Of a stretch of DNA of 64,000 bases, positions 1 to 8,849 are shown piece by piece; position 1 is the stretch's first letter, and each line of letters begins with the position of its first letter. Source of the stretch: Desulfovibrio sp. JC022 (GTDB lineage Bacteria > Desulfobacterota > Desulfovibrionia > Desulfovibrionales > Desulfovibrionaceae); the NCBI RefSeq assembly GCF_010470665.1, contig NZ_VOPZ01000004.1:62001-126000 (forward strand), given 5' to 3'. The position numbers and the translations under genes are program-made. Under the pieces are notes generated by a model that worked only from the letters and a program-made list of their open reading frames with translations, had not been told where the DNA came from and made no database searches.

Positions 1-450
1 CAGCGGACCGAAATCACGGGCAAGAGAAACAAACTGGCGCAACTCGTCCGGGGAGGCGAACATGAGCACCCCCGGCCCCATGTCACGGGCGGACATGGCG
101 TAATGAACTTCTTTGACCAGATCGGGACGTTTTTTAAGCTTTGTGGCAAGTGTACCTGCAAACTTAGCAGCTTTTGTTTTACCCGCTTCACTGCCCCCGG
201 TCTTGATGACCACAAACATATATTCCTGATCACCGAAATTCTTGATCTGTTCAATATTACGTTTCTGAAAAGGGAGATCGTGGGAAATGAGGTTATCCTG
301 ATCGCTATCCAACTTGAGCCAGAGAGCGGAGGAAACAGCACAAGTTGCCGCCAGCAATACGGCGCAGATAACTATGGCAACAGGAGCCTTACGGACCAGC
401 CCCCAGATGGAGCGGATGATTTTTTCTAAGAGACTATAAAAAATATTCAT
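1..450 (-). CDS. RND/MMPL-superfamily exporter, N-terminal part (HpnN-like)
   Basis: This is an incomplete gene: the ATG is at 450 and the reading frame runs off the left edge after 150 codons. It opens with a short basic segment, then one clear membrane segment at about residues 23-45. The rest is a soluble periplasmic-type stretch (SDQDNLISHDLPFQKR, then FGDQEYMFVVIKT) typical of the first loop of MMPL/RND exporters such as HpnN, which moves hopanoids to the outer membrane. The HpnN suggestion rests partly on the neighbouring class III aminotransferase (HpnO-like) and ispH. Any other MMPL-type lipid exporter would look the same over this length. The gene follows the aminotransferase on the same strand, 139 nt further on, beyond a hairpin. 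Confidence 0.6.
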   Translation of the reverse strand, partial: MNIFYSLLEKIIRSIWGLVRKAPVAIVICAVLLAATCAVSSALWLKLDSDQDNLISHDLPFQKRNIEQIKNFGDQEYMFVVIKTGGSEAGKTKAAKFAGTLATKLKKRPDLVKEVHYAMSARDMGPGVLMFASPDELRQFVSLARDFGPL

Positions 451-504
451 TAAACTCTGCCCGCTGTGCAATGATTCGACAGGGGTCTTTTTTAGACATG
501 GCAG

Positions 505-545
505 ATAATTAAAGAAGGCAAACCAGTATACAGTTTGCCTCCTAT
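505..545 (-). terminator. Hairpin terminator after the class III aminotransferase gene
   Basis: The 8-bp stem AGGCAAAC/GTTTGCCT (516-523 and 533-540) has a 9-nt loop. Read on the minus strand it is followed by a T-rich run (TTCTTTAATTAT). It lies between the aminotransferase stop at 590 and the exporter ATG at 450, so the exporter may depend on read-through or its own promoter. Confidence 0.55.
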
Positions 546-589
546 AATATCCACGATTTTCAGCCTTCCACCTTGGAAAGGAAAATCAG

Positions 590-1972
590 CTATGAAGTCT
601 TAGCAGTACGGATTCCGAGATCCTTCACTGTTTTCCATGCGGACCCGGTAATCTTATGCGCTTCCTTAAGCACATCGTCCATGGCGGCTAAAAACTTATC
701 CACATCATCATCGTTGATCATCAGCGGAGGCAGGATTTTCACGGTATCAAGACCGTGCCCGGCAACCTGACTGAGGATGTTGTGCTTTTCCAGCAGCGGC
801 ATGGTAATCATCTGGCAGAAAAGATCATCATTCATCTTATGGAGCAGCTTCCAGCTGGCTTTAAGGGTCATGGATTTAGGCTCGCCGAACTGCATTCCGA
901 TCATGAGTCCCTTGGCGCGTACCTCAGTGAGCATCTCGTACTTATCGGCTAGTTTCTGCATCCCTTCTTCAATGCGCGATCCCATTCTGGCTGCATTATC
1001 CGACAGATTTTCTTTCTCTAGAATATCAATGGTCGCCAAGCCCGCTGCCATAGCCAGATCGTTCTGACCGAAGGTATTGGAATGGGCAAAACAACGTTCC
1101 ATGGAATCAAAAATTTTGCCATGAATCTCACGGGTAGTGATTACTGCGCCCACAGGGATATAACCGCCGGAAAGTGCTTTGGAAATGACCAGAAGATCAG
1201 GCTGCACTCCCCAATGATCCACGGCGAACATCTTTCCGGTCCTGCCCATGCCGCATTGGACTTCGTCAGCTATCATGTAGGTACCGTACTTATCACAAAG
1301 TTCGCGGACACCTTCGAGATAACCGTCATCAGGCACGAAAACACCCTTGCCCTGCACGGTTTCGAAAATAAATGCACCCACATCTCCACCCTTGAGAGCT
1401 TCTTCCAAGGCTCCAAGGTCATTGAAAGGAACTGGCACACAATCAGGCAAAAGCGGCTCGTTACGATCCCTGAATTCCCGGTTCGCATTTACTGATAGGG
1501 AACCGAGAGTCAGCCCGTGAAAAGCATGATGGCAATGGACCAGCTTATGCTTACCGCTGGCCTGGCGGGCAAATTTCAGAGCACCCTCAACCCCTTCAGT
1601 GCCGGAGTTGGTAAAGAATACAGCCTCGAGGTCACCGGGAGCAAGTTCTGCCAGCTTTTCAGCCAGCATGCCGGACATGACCCCAAGATCCATCTGCACG
1701 ATGCTGGCAGTCTTCTCGTCCATTACTTCCTTAAGTACATCGGCAACATAAGGATGGTTACGCCCGATATTGTACACCCCGAACCCGGACAGAAAATCAA
1801 GGACTTTAACACCCTTGGCATCGGTGAGATATGCCCCCTCGGAAGAAACATAATTACGATCATATCCGATAACTTCAAGAACCCGCACAAACTGGGGATT
1901 CACATATTTGCGGTGCAGCTCATAGGCTTCCGCCATTCTATTTCTATATTTGTTTACAATTTCAGAACTCAT
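590..1972 (-). CDS. Class III PLP aminotransferase (HpnO-like)
   Basis: A 460-residue fold-type I, class III (ornithine/putrescine-type) aminotransferase. Motifs are numbered from an upstream TTG that adds five residues. They are TNSGTEGVEGALK near 126-138 (PLP phosphate cup), the DEVQ aspartate at about 241 (pyridine nitrogen), and the Schiff-base lysine at about 270 in VISKALSGG. The ATG at 1972 is preferred because GGAG sits 9 nt before it; the in-frame TTG at 1987 overlaps that ribosome-binding site. In hopanoid producers a class III enzyme, HpnO, makes aminobacteriohopanetriol. The neighbouring RND exporter and ispH favour that role, but other amino donors and acceptors cannot be excluded by eye. 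Confidence 0.75.
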   Translation of the reverse strand: MSSEIVNKYRNRMAEAYELHRKYVNPQFVRVLEVIGYDRNYVSSEGAYLTDAKGVKVLDFLSGFGVYNIGRNHPYVADVLKEVMDEKTASIVQMDLGVMSGMLAEKLAELAPGDLEAVFFTNSGTEGVEGALKFARQASGKHKLVHCHHAFHGLTLGSLSVNANREFRDRNEPLLPDCVPVPFNDLGALEEALKGGDVGAFIFETVQGKGVFVPDDGYLEGVRELCDKYGTYMIADEVQCGMGRTGKMFAVDHWGVQPDLLVISKALSGGYIPVGAVITTREIHGKIFDSMERCFAHSNTFGQNDLAMAAGLATIDILEKENLSDNAARMGSRIEEGMQKLADKYEMLTEVRAKGLMIGMQFGEPKSMTLKASWKLLHKMNDDLFCQMITMPLLEKHNILSQVAGHGLDTVKILPPLMINDDDVDKFLAAMDDVLKEAHKITGSAWKTVKDLGIRTAKTS

Positions 1973-2177
1973 TTCATCAGGCTCCAATTTATTCCAATAT
2001 TAACTGCTGAATTATTTTTGGGGAAAATACCCCCCTTCCCCCCTATGGTCAATGGGTTATAGCCAAGTTCACGTCAAAACGGGACCATTGCCAAATGAAA
2101 CAATGAAATGTAATATAAAAAAGTTATACCAAATCGAAATTATGCGGCCTGTGCCGCAAAATATATGGAGGCCTTAA

Positions 2178-3026
2178 ATGGTAGAAGTTATCAGGGCTAA
2201 AACAGCCGGGTTCTGCATGGGCGTTGATCTTGCCCTTAACAAACTGGATTCCCTCATCGAGAAAGACGAAGACAGAAAAATATACATTTTAGGGCCGATT
2301 ATCCACAATCCGCAGGTTCTTGAAGATTATGAAAAGCAAGGTGTATTCACCGCCAAGACCCCGGAAGATGTCCCTGATGGTGCCTACGTAGTAATCCGTG
2401 CCCATGGAATACCCAAAGCAGTGGAAGATGACTTGCGCCAACGCGGGGTAAACGTCATTGACGCCACCTGCCCAAAAGTCAAAAAGGCACAGCTGCTCAT
2501 CCAGCGTAATACCGAAGATGACCGTGTGCTGCTTCTTTACGGCGAAGACAGCCACCCGGAAGTAAAAGGTCTGCTCAGCTACGGTCCCGCAGGACCGCAC
2601 CTTTTCGACTCCCTTGAAGAACTTCAGGACATCGATCTTGACCCAAAACAGAAATACTGTCTTGCGGCTCAGACTACTCAAGACCGCGTCATATACGAAG
2701 ACTGCATCAACTACCTTAAAAGCAAAGGACTTGATTTCGTAACCCTGAAAACAATCTGCGACGCCACCCGCCAGCGTCAGGATGAGGCCATTTCCCTTTC
2801 CGAAGAAGTGGACCACATGATTGTCGTAGGCGGTCGCATTTCCGGAAACACCCGCCGCCTGGTACAGGTGGTGGAAACCGCTGGCACCAAATGCACCCAC
2901 GTTGAGATCGCCGATGAGCTACCCCTTGAGGACCTCAAGGATATGAAAAAAATCGGCCTCACCGCCGGAGCTTCCACCCCTAAACGTCTGGTGGACGGTA
3001 TCCAGAAGATTCTTGAAGATCTGTAA
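2178..3026 (+). CDS. ispH: 4-hydroxy-3-methylbut-2-enyl diphosphate reductase
   Basis: This is the last enzyme of the methylerythritol phosphate pathway. It reduces HMBPP to isopentenyl and dimethylallyl diphosphate with an iron-sulfur cluster. The 282 residues match the usual length of the short-form enzyme. The three cluster cysteines are C13 (AGFCMGVD), C98 (DATCPK) and C194 (TICDAT). The conserved histidines are in IIHNP, RAHG and SHPE, and the SGNTRRL substrate loop is present. A strong ribosome-binding site (GGAGG) precedes the ATG. The gene is divergent from the aminotransferase, and a bidirectional terminator follows. Its product supplies isoprenoid units that a hopanoid pathway would use. 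Confidence 0.95.
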   Translation: MVEVIRAKTAGFCMGVDLALNKLDSLIEKDEDRKIYILGPIIHNPQVLEDYEKQGVFTAKTPEDVPDGAYVVIRAHGIPKAVEDDLRQRGVNVIDATCPKVKKAQLLIQRNTEDDRVLLLYGEDSHPEVKGLLSYGPAGPHLFDSLEELQDIDLDPKQKYCLAAQTTQDRVIYEDCINYLKSKGLDFVTLKTICDATRQRQDEAISLSEEVDHMIVVGGRISGNTRRLVQVVETAGTKCTHVEIADELPLEDLKDMKKIGLTAGASTPKRLVDGIQKILEDL

Positions 3027-3041
3027 TACTATTCTGATCCA

Positions 3042-3080
3042 AAAAAATCCCGCAATTCATTGAGAATTGCGGGATTTTTT
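3042..3080. terminator. Bidirectional intrinsic terminator between ispH and the RND pump gene
   Basis: A perfect 17-bp stem (3042-3058 with 3064-3080, core ATCCCGCAATTC) has a 5-nt loop. A-runs on the left and T-runs on the right serve the two convergent genes ispH (+) and the RND pump (-). Confidence 0.9.
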
Positions 3081-3100
3081 TATGTTTTATTCTATTTTAT

Positions 3101-6100
3101 CTACACATCTCTACCCTGTTCAACCACAGCCTGATTCCACTCATATTTTTTGAAACCCTGTTTAAAAAAAAGTGAATAGAGGACCGGGCAAAGGATCAGA
3201 GTCAGCACGGTGGCAAACATAAGACCGGACATGATGCAGTTAGCCATGGGCCGCCACATTTCCCCACCCTGCAATGAAAGCGGAACCATACCGATGATGG
3301 TGGTAGTCGCAGTCATAATGATCGGCCTTGCACGTTCAAGAGAGGCCAGTACGATGGAGTTATCCAGCGTCAGTCCCCGCCCGCGCAGAATTTCAATGCG
3401 GTCAATGAGCATGATGGCGTTATTAACGATAATCCCCAGCAGACTGATCATTCCCAGCATGGGCATGAATCCGAAGGGCGAATTAGTCAGAATCATTCCC
3501 GGCGTAATACCGCACATCATGGGCGGCAGGGTCAGCAGAATAATCAGCGGACGCCTGAAGGAGTTAAACTGGAAAATAAGCACCAGCACCAACAGTCCCA
3601 TGGCAAGGGGCATGTTGGCATTAATAGCTTCCTGACTTTCCTGGCTCTTTTCAAACTCACCGCCGTAGGCCACGGAATAACCCACAGGCCAGTTAGGAGA
3701 CTGCATCAATTTATTAATTTCAGGACGCACCGCATCAAGGGTCTGCATAGCAAAATAACCGCCAAAGAGATCGGCTTTAACAGTCATGGTCCGGGTCTGG
3801 TCTCTGCGGCGAATGTCAGAAGGCTGCCAGACCAGTTCGGATGATGCAATCTGACTGAGTGGAACATTTTTCTGGGCCTGATAGGAATAAACATTCAAAC
3901 TTTCCAGCTTATCCAGACGGTTACGAAAATCTCCCTCGGTCCGCAACATAATGGGAATATTGGTATCCCCGTCGCGATAGTTGGAAGCCTGATAACCGCT
4001 CATGCTGGATTGCAGACTGAGGGCAACATCGGAACTGGTCAATCCGGCCTGACGGGCCTTGTCCTGATCCACGTTCACTTCCATTTTCTTGGTCCACTGT
4101 CCCCAGTCATCCCAGACACGGGCTACGCCGGGCGTCTTATCCAGCAGCGCAACAACTTTGTCTCGCAGATTATATAAAGTTCTTTGATCCGGACCGGAAA
4201 TACGGATCTGCACCGGAGCACCCACCGGAGGACCGTTCATCAGTTTCTTAAGACTGAAGTCTGCATCGGGAAACTCAGATTTAAGTTCCATGCGGGTACG
4301 CTCAATAACTTCGTCGGTAGCTTCAACGCTCTTGGTATTAACCACAAAGGTAGCAAGGTTGTCGTTGCGCTGCTCAAGGTTGAGCGGCAGATACCAGCGC
4401 GGCCCACCGTGCCCGATAAAAGTTCCCACACTATCCACACCTTCATCAGCGAGCAGGAATTGCTCCAGCTTGCCGACCTCATCCGCAGTGGCAGTAATAT
4501 CAGTTCCGAACGGTTGCCAGAAATCAATGGTGAACTGGGCTCGCTCGTTGGGTGGAAAGAACATCTTGGGCACAAACTGGAATCCCCAGAAAGCAGCCAT
4601 GCAACCGATAAGCACTACCGCAAGAAAGCTGGGGCGGTGGCGCAGACAAAATAGCAACATAGCCCGATAAATGCGATACATGCGGCTGGAAAATGTCTGG
4701 ATCACAACCTTGGGTTTAAGCACGTAATAGCAAAGCATGGGCACCATGGACATGGACAGCCCCCATGAACAAAGCAGCGTCAGACTGACCACCACAAACA
4801 GGGAAAAACAATATTCACCCGTAGCATTTTCTGCCAGCGGAATAGGCAGGAAAGCAAAAACGGTAGTCAGCGAGGCAGCCAGAAGCGGCATCCACAATTC
4901 TGAAACCGCTCCCACAACAGCCTTCAGCCGCTCCTCACCGGAAGCAAGGCGTACAAGGATAGCCTCTGAAACAACAACCCCGTTATCAACCAGAATACCA
5001 AGGGCAATAATCAGCGATGCAATAGAAATACGCTGTAACTCAACATCGAAAAGGGGCATCAAACCGAGACAGGCAAGCATGGCCATAGGCACCAGCGAAC
5101 CGGCTACAAGCCCGGTTTTAAATCCTGCGAAAACCAAAATGACAATAACTACAAATATAAATGACTCAAGCAGGTTGATCATAAAGTCGGTAACAGCGGT
5201 ATCAACGTAATCCGGCTGATAGACAACCACGTTGTATTCCATACCGTGGTAAAGATCTTTAGAAAGTTCTTCCAGCTTGGCGGAAACCAGTTCACCAACT
5301 TCCATAATGTTGTTGCCGTCGGCCATGGAAATAGCCAACATGATGCACGGTTCACCATCGTAACGGGCCATGACCCCCGGAGGATCGGCAAAACCTCGGG
5401 TAATCTTGGTTACATCGGAAAGTTTTAGCGAAGATTTCATACCCTCAATGCGCAAGGACATATCCCTGATGTCATCAACGGATTTGAATTCCCCGGTAGG
5501 CTCAATATAAATACGCTCCGGTCCAACTTTAGCCGAACCACTGGGGCGGATCATATTCTGCTGACTGAGCATCTGGGCCAGCGCAAAGGGAGTAATCCCC
5601 GCCGCAGCCATGCGCGAATTGGAAAAATCAACAAAAACCCGCTCATCCTGCAACCCCCAACGGTCAACTTTACCTACACTGGAAATGGAAAGCAGTTCAT
5701 CACGGGTATAGTCGGCAACGTCTTTCAGCTCACGATAGCTGAATCCATCCCCGGTTAAGGCGACCACAATGCCGAACACATCCCCGAACTCATCGTTGAC
5801 CACAGGCTCGTAAGCTTCGGCAGGCAGAGTCTTCTTGGCATCAAGCACCTTGTTGCGCAGACGCTGCCAGATGGGAGTCATATCTTTCTGATTTTCCTGA
5901 AATTCGACTTCAATAATCGAAAGACCGGTCATGGATTGGGATTTGACGTTTTTGATCACGTCGATTTCCCTGATCTTTTCTTCCAGCTTATCAGTAACCA
6001 GTTCCTCCACCCTTTGCGGGGAAGCACCGGGAAAAACCGTGCTGATTACTGCGGTACGAATTGTAAAATCAGGATCTTCAGATTTTGCAATACTGAAAAA

Positions 6101-6184
6101 GGTGGAAACACCCGCAAAGGCAATCAGCACAAAAAGCGCAATGGAAGTCCTGTTGTTTTCTATGCACCATCTGGCAAGGTTCAC
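3101..6184 (-). CDS. RND multidrug efflux permease (AcrB/MexK-type)
   Basis: A 1027-residue inner-membrane proton-driven pump, the usual size for the AcrB superfamily. A first membrane segment follows NNRTSIALFVLIAF. Two repeated porter halves follow, each ending in blocks of membrane segments. The TM4 motif LVDNGVVVSEAI carries one aspartate of the proton relay; AcrB has two adjacent Asp here, and this protein has Asp-Asn, as seen in several triclosan/MexK-type pumps. The start codon is GTG at 6184 and overlaps the stop of the adaptor gene by 4 nt, so the two are translationally coupled. No outer-membrane factor is encoded in the operon, so a shared TolC is likely used. The substrate cannot be told from sequence. 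Confidence 0.92.
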   Translation of the reverse strand: MNLARWCIENNRTSIALFVLIAFAGVSTFFSIAKSEDPDFTIRTAVISTVFPGASPQRVEELVTDKLEEKIREIDVIKNVKSQSMTGLSIIEVEFQENQKDMTPIWQRLRNKVLDAKKTLPAEAYEPVVNDEFGDVFGIVVALTGDGFSYRELKDVADYTRDELLSISSVGKVDRWGLQDERVFVDFSNSRMAAAGITPFALAQMLSQQNMIRPSGSAKVGPERIYIEPTGEFKSVDDIRDMSLRIEGMKSSLKLSDVTKITRGFADPPGVMARYDGEPCIMLAISMADGNNIMEVGELVSAKLEELSKDLYHGMEYNVVVYQPDYVDTAVTDFMINLLESFIFVVIVILVFAGFKTGLVAGSLVPMAMLACLGLMPLFDVELQRISIASLIIALGILVDNGVVVSEAILVRLASGEERLKAVVGAVSELWMPLLAASLTTVFAFLPIPLAENATGEYCFSLFVVVSLTLLCSWGLSMSMVPMLCYYVLKPKVVIQTFSSRMYRIYRAMLLFCLRHRPSFLAVVLIGCMAAFWGFQFVPKMFFPPNERAQFTIDFWQPFGTDITATADEVGKLEQFLLADEGVDSVGTFIGHGGPRWYLPLNLEQRNDNLATFVVNTKSVEATDEVIERTRMELKSEFPDADFSLKKLMNGPPVGAPVQIRISGPDQRTLYNLRDKVVALLDKTPGVARVWDDWGQWTKKMEVNVDQDKARQAGLTSSDVALSLQSSMSGYQASNYRDGDTNIPIMLRTEGDFRNRLDKLESLNVYSYQAQKNVPLSQIASSELVWQPSDIRRRDQTRTMTVKADLFGGYFAMQTLDAVRPEINKLMQSPNWPVGYSVAYGGEFEKSQESQEAINANMPLAMGLLVLVLIFQFNSFRRPLIILLTLPPMMCGITPGMILTNSPFGFMPMLGMISLLGIIVNNAIMLIDRIEILRGRGLTLDNSIVLASLERARPIIMTATTTIIGMVPLSLQGGEMWRPMANCIMSGLMFATVLTLILCPVLYSLFFKQGFKKYEWNQAVVEQGRDV

Positions 6185-7266
6185 GACAGCCCCCCGACAT
6201 TGCGGACCTTCAAACCGTCCTTAAGGGAATGGACACCACGGGTGACAACAACTTCTCCGGACTTAAGGCCATTTTTGATCAGAACGCCCTTGGATGAAAT
6301 ATTCCCAACTTCAACATCACGACGCTTGACCACCGAACCATCTTCAACAATCCAGACATGCTTGCTACCGTCGGGGTTGCCCACAATTGCCGAAGGAGCC
6401 ACAAAAATATTTACATTGGTACCGGCAGAGCGGCCCGCAAATCTCACATTTCCGGACATACCGCTGCGGACAAGTTTCTCGGAATTATCAAGATACACCT
6501 TGACCGGGTATGAAGAACCTTCGTTGGTTCCGATACCCACTTCCATGATCACGCCCTTCATTACCTTTCCGGGCAGGGCATCAAAAGTAACCTGAACGTT
6601 CTCACCCTCTCTGACCGATGAAATAAGCGTATCAGGCAGGGATATATACATCTTCATCTGTTTACCGGCATTAAAGCCGATAACCTTCTGGCCGGACTGC
6701 ACGTTCTGGTGCACATTCACGGCAACCGCACCGACCCAGCCGTCAAAGGGAGCCTTGAGTGTGGTATAGCGCAGACGTTTGCGGGCAATATCAAGTTTCT
6801 TAGCTGAAGCGTTAAGCTGGGCTTGATATGATTTAAAATCCGCATCAGACTGATCAAGCTCGGACTTGGAAACAACCTTGCGCTCGAAAAGCTGGCTGAC
6901 ACGCTTTACGTCTGCCTTGGCACGAACATAATTTGCGCGGACCTGCTCCAGATTAGACTCAGCCTGACGAACCTCAAGCTCGTAATCAGCAGGATCAAGG
7001 CGGGCAATAACCTCACCGGCACGGAATTTACGGCCAATCTGGTCACCGGGAAAAGAAGTTATCTTTCCGCCCACGCGAAAGGATAGGTCGGACTGCAAAG
7101 CATCCTCGGCAGTACCGGAGAAAACCCACAGCCTGCCGGAAACTCCTTCTCCGACCTGCATGGTCTTTACCGGACGCAGAATCTCCTGCACCGGAGCGGG
7201 CTTTTCCTTGCACCCGGTTAAGGCAAAACCGAGTACCAACATTGAAATAATTATTAATCTTTTCAT
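6181..7266 (-). CDS. RND efflux periplasmic adaptor lipoprotein (MFP)
   Basis: A 361-residue membrane-fusion protein linking the RND pump to an outer-membrane channel. The N-terminus is a lipoprotein signal ending in the lipobox LTGC at about residue 19. It is followed by a barrel-sandwich half (GDQIGRKFRAGEVIARLDP), an alpha-helical hairpin of about 100 residues, the returning half (TLKAPFDGWVGAV) and beta-barrel/membrane-proximal domains. It lies between the TetR gene (12 nt upstream) and the pump gene (4-nt overlap), forming a standard regulator-adaptor-pump operon. Confidence 0.92.
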   Translation of the reverse strand: MKRLIIISMLVLGFALTGCKEKPAPVQEILRPVKTMQVGEGVSGRLWVFSGTAEDALQSDLSFRVGGKITSFPGDQIGRKFRAGEVIARLDPADYELEVRQAESNLEQVRANYVRAKADVKRVSQLFERKVVSKSELDQSDADFKSYQAQLNASAKKLDIARKRLRYTTLKAPFDGWVGAVAVNVHQNVQSGQKVIGFNAGKQMKMYISLPDTLISSVREGENVQVTFDALPGKVMKGVIMEVGIGTNEGSSYPVKVYLDNSEKLVRSGMSGNVRFAGRSAGTNVNIFVAPSAIVGNPDGSKHVWIVEDGSVVKRRDVEVGNISSKGVLIKNGLKSGEVVVTRGVHSLKDGLKVRNVGGLS

Positions 7267-7278
7267 TATAATATCCCC

Positions 7279-7944
7279 TTAACAGCAGATAAACGCCACA
7301 ACCCTTCTGGACAGGATTTCTATAAGTTCTTCAATTCGCTCCGGGGTCATTTCATCCCAGCCCACCCGGTCAGTAAAAGCCTTGGCCCTCACAAACTTAA
7401 GCACCATGCCGATAAATGCGGTACCCACTGCCATAATTTCAGTGTGGGTCGTTCCTTCGGGCATAGCGGCCTCAAGCAAGATATTCTGGGCATTTATAGC
7501 CGGTTCAAAAAACTCTTTATCCAACATGGGATAAACTTCGCTGGGGGCGGCCATTTCACGGTTGATGAGCATGATTCCCCAAATGGTGATCGGATCAGCG
7601 AGAATTCCCTCCATATGAGAACGAAAAAACCAGGCCACCATCTCTTCCTTGGATATTTCACCTGCTTTATAGCGTTCAACCTGCTCCTGAGTGACATCTA
7701 CGCTGGGCATGAATTCATCGCGAAAGCGGATGATCTCCTTTAATACAGCTTCGTAAAGACCCTGTTTACCGCCGAAATGATAACCGACAGTAGCCAGATT
7801 AACTTCCGCTTCAGAAGCAAGACTGCGCATGCTCACGCCGTTGAATCCGTTCATGGCAAAAAGCCGCAGACCTACTTCAATAAGCTTCTCGCGGGTCTCT
7901 TCGCCACGGGCCTTGTTTGTTTTTCCTTTAGGATGAACCGTCAT
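7279..7944 (-). CDS. TetR/AcrR-family transcriptional regulator
   Basis: A 221-residue one-domain repressor, probably controlling the efflux operon it heads. The N-terminal helix-turn-helix spans about residues 16-60 (TREKLIEVGLRLFAMNGF through VGYHFGGKQGLYEAVL), the classic TetR signature. The C-terminal ligand domain is divergent. The ATG at 7944 is chosen because GAGAGG precedes it by 7 nt. An in-frame ATG at 8007 would add 21 residues that are not TetR-like and would run through inverted repeats that look like operators. The effector is unknown. Confidence 0.88.
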   Translation of the reverse strand: MTVHPKGKTNKARGEETREKLIEVGLRLFAMNGFNGVSMRSLASEAEVNLATVGYHFGGKQGLYEAVLKEIIRFRDEFMPSVDVTQEQVERYKAGEISKEEMVAWFFRSHMEGILADPITIWGIMLINREMAAPSEVYPMLDKEFFEPAINAQNILLEAAMPEGTTHTEIMAVGTAFIGMVLKFVRAKAFTDRVGWDEMTPERIEELIEILSRRVVAFICC

Positions 7945-7953
7945 ATTTAAACC

Positions 7954-8060
7954 TCTCAATTGAGAATTTCTCATTCTTTCTGATTTGAGAATTAAACACT
8001 GCTTCACATAAAGTCAAACGTTTGTTTAAAAACTTTGTTTAAAAGAAGCGTTTAAAATTT
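7954..8060. promoter_or_regulatory. Candidate TetR operator region with several inverted repeats
   Basis: Just upstream of the TetR start is a perfect 12-bp palindrome TCTCAATTGAGA (7954-7965). A split inverted repeat TTCTCA...TGAGAA (about 7967-7990) follows. Further out (about 8018-8056) the motif GTTTAAA occurs repeatedly, flanked by AAACGTTT and GCGTTT. These are plausible autoregulatory operator half-sites; which one is used cannot be decided here. Confidence 0.35.
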
Positions 8061-8192
8061 CTGTTTGCAAATTTCAGCTGTAATTAAAATGAGTTAAGTA
8101 AACAACAAGACACAAGACTTCCCATTTATTTAAAAATAACCTAAGAATCTCACGATTAAATCCTCAAACGGCCGAACCGACAGGAAATCAAC

Positions 8193-8723
8193 ATGAAAGC
8201 ATTACTGGTCATTGATATGCAGAAAGCATTGTTTGCTGCGGGAAACCGCTATGACGCAGACGGGGTAATCAGCAGGATAAATTTGCTTATAGAAAAAGCA
8301 CGGGAAACAAAAATTCCGTTAATATTTATTCGTCATAACAGCGATGAAGATGAACTCTCGATAAACTCCGAAGGATGGCAAATACTGGATGAACTGGATT
8401 TCAGGAAGACAGATATAAGAGTTGAAAAGACCTGCTGCGATTCATTCTGCAACACTGATCTTGCAGAAAAATTAACTGACGCAGATGCAGACGAGTTAAT
8501 CATCACCGGATGCTGCACGGATTTCTGCATCGACTCCACCGTCAGACAGGCCTCAAGCATGGGCTACAAAGTGATTGTAGCTTCCGACGCACACACCACA
8601 GCAGACAAGCCTTACCTTGACGCTGAAACGATTATCAAACACCACAACTTCGTCTGGTCTGAATTATACAGCCCGCATCCCATTGAGGTACTGCCCACCG
8701 AAAATATTCTTGAAGAAATATAA
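8193..8723 (+). CDS. Isochorismatase-family cysteine hydrolase (nicotinamidase-like)
   Basis: A 176-residue alpha/beta hydrolase. The family's catalytic triad is visible: D8 in VIDMQKALF, K79 in RVEKTCC and C112 in GCCTDFCIDSTVR. The cis-peptide region GCCTD is also intact. Family members cleave isochorismate, nicotinamide or related amides, and the substrate cannot be assigned from sequence alone. The gene is monocistronic, divergent from the TetR gene across a 248-nt spacer, and ends in a strong terminator. Confidence 0.85.
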   Translation: MKALLVIDMQKALFAAGNRYDADGVISRINLLIEKARETKIPLIFIRHNSDEDELSINSEGWQILDELDFRKTDIRVEKTCCDSFCNTDLAEKLTDADADELIITGCCTDFCIDSTVRQASSMGYKVIVASDAHTTADKPYLDAETIIKHHNFVWSELYSPHPIEVLPTENILEEI

Positions 8724-8730
8724 TTCAGAC

Positions 8731-8769
8731 AAAAAAATCCCGCAGAACTCAGTTCAGCGGGATTTTTTT
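8731..8769 (+). terminator. Intrinsic terminator after the isochorismatase-like gene
   Basis: AAAAAAATCCCGC (8731-8743) pairs with GCGGGATTTTTTT (8757-8769). The inner GAACT/AGTTC pairs extend the stem, and a T-run completes it. Confidence 0.9.
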
Positions 8770-8775
8770 TGTTGA

Positions 8776-8849
8776 AATAGGCGAAGCCTTAATAGAAGGT
8801 TTTGGGATTCTTGAACCCTTTTGCAAAAGGGTTTAAGCCGCCGGCGAAA
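8776..8849. repeat. Modular intergenic palindromic repeat, copy 1
   Basis: Contains GCGAAGCC, a TTGGGATTC link, a perfect 20-nt palindrome centred on TTTTGCAAAA (8814-8833) and GCCGCCGGCG. The same modules recur near 18.0, 20.05, 27.6, 28.7, 28.95 and 46.65 kb. It abuts the 3' end of the rel gene and may end its transcript. Confidence 0.7.

Noticed and set aside
1973-1987. TTG at 1987 as start of the aminotransferase
   Set aside because: It overlaps the GGAG that serves the ATG at 1972. The same reasoning rejects TTG 16302, TTG 24178, ATG 28612, ATG 44809 and ATG 53745.
3101-7944. Heavy-metal (Cus-type) efflux system
   Set aside because: The pump lacks methionine-rich metal-relay features that I could see, and no CusF-like protein or outer-membrane factor is present.
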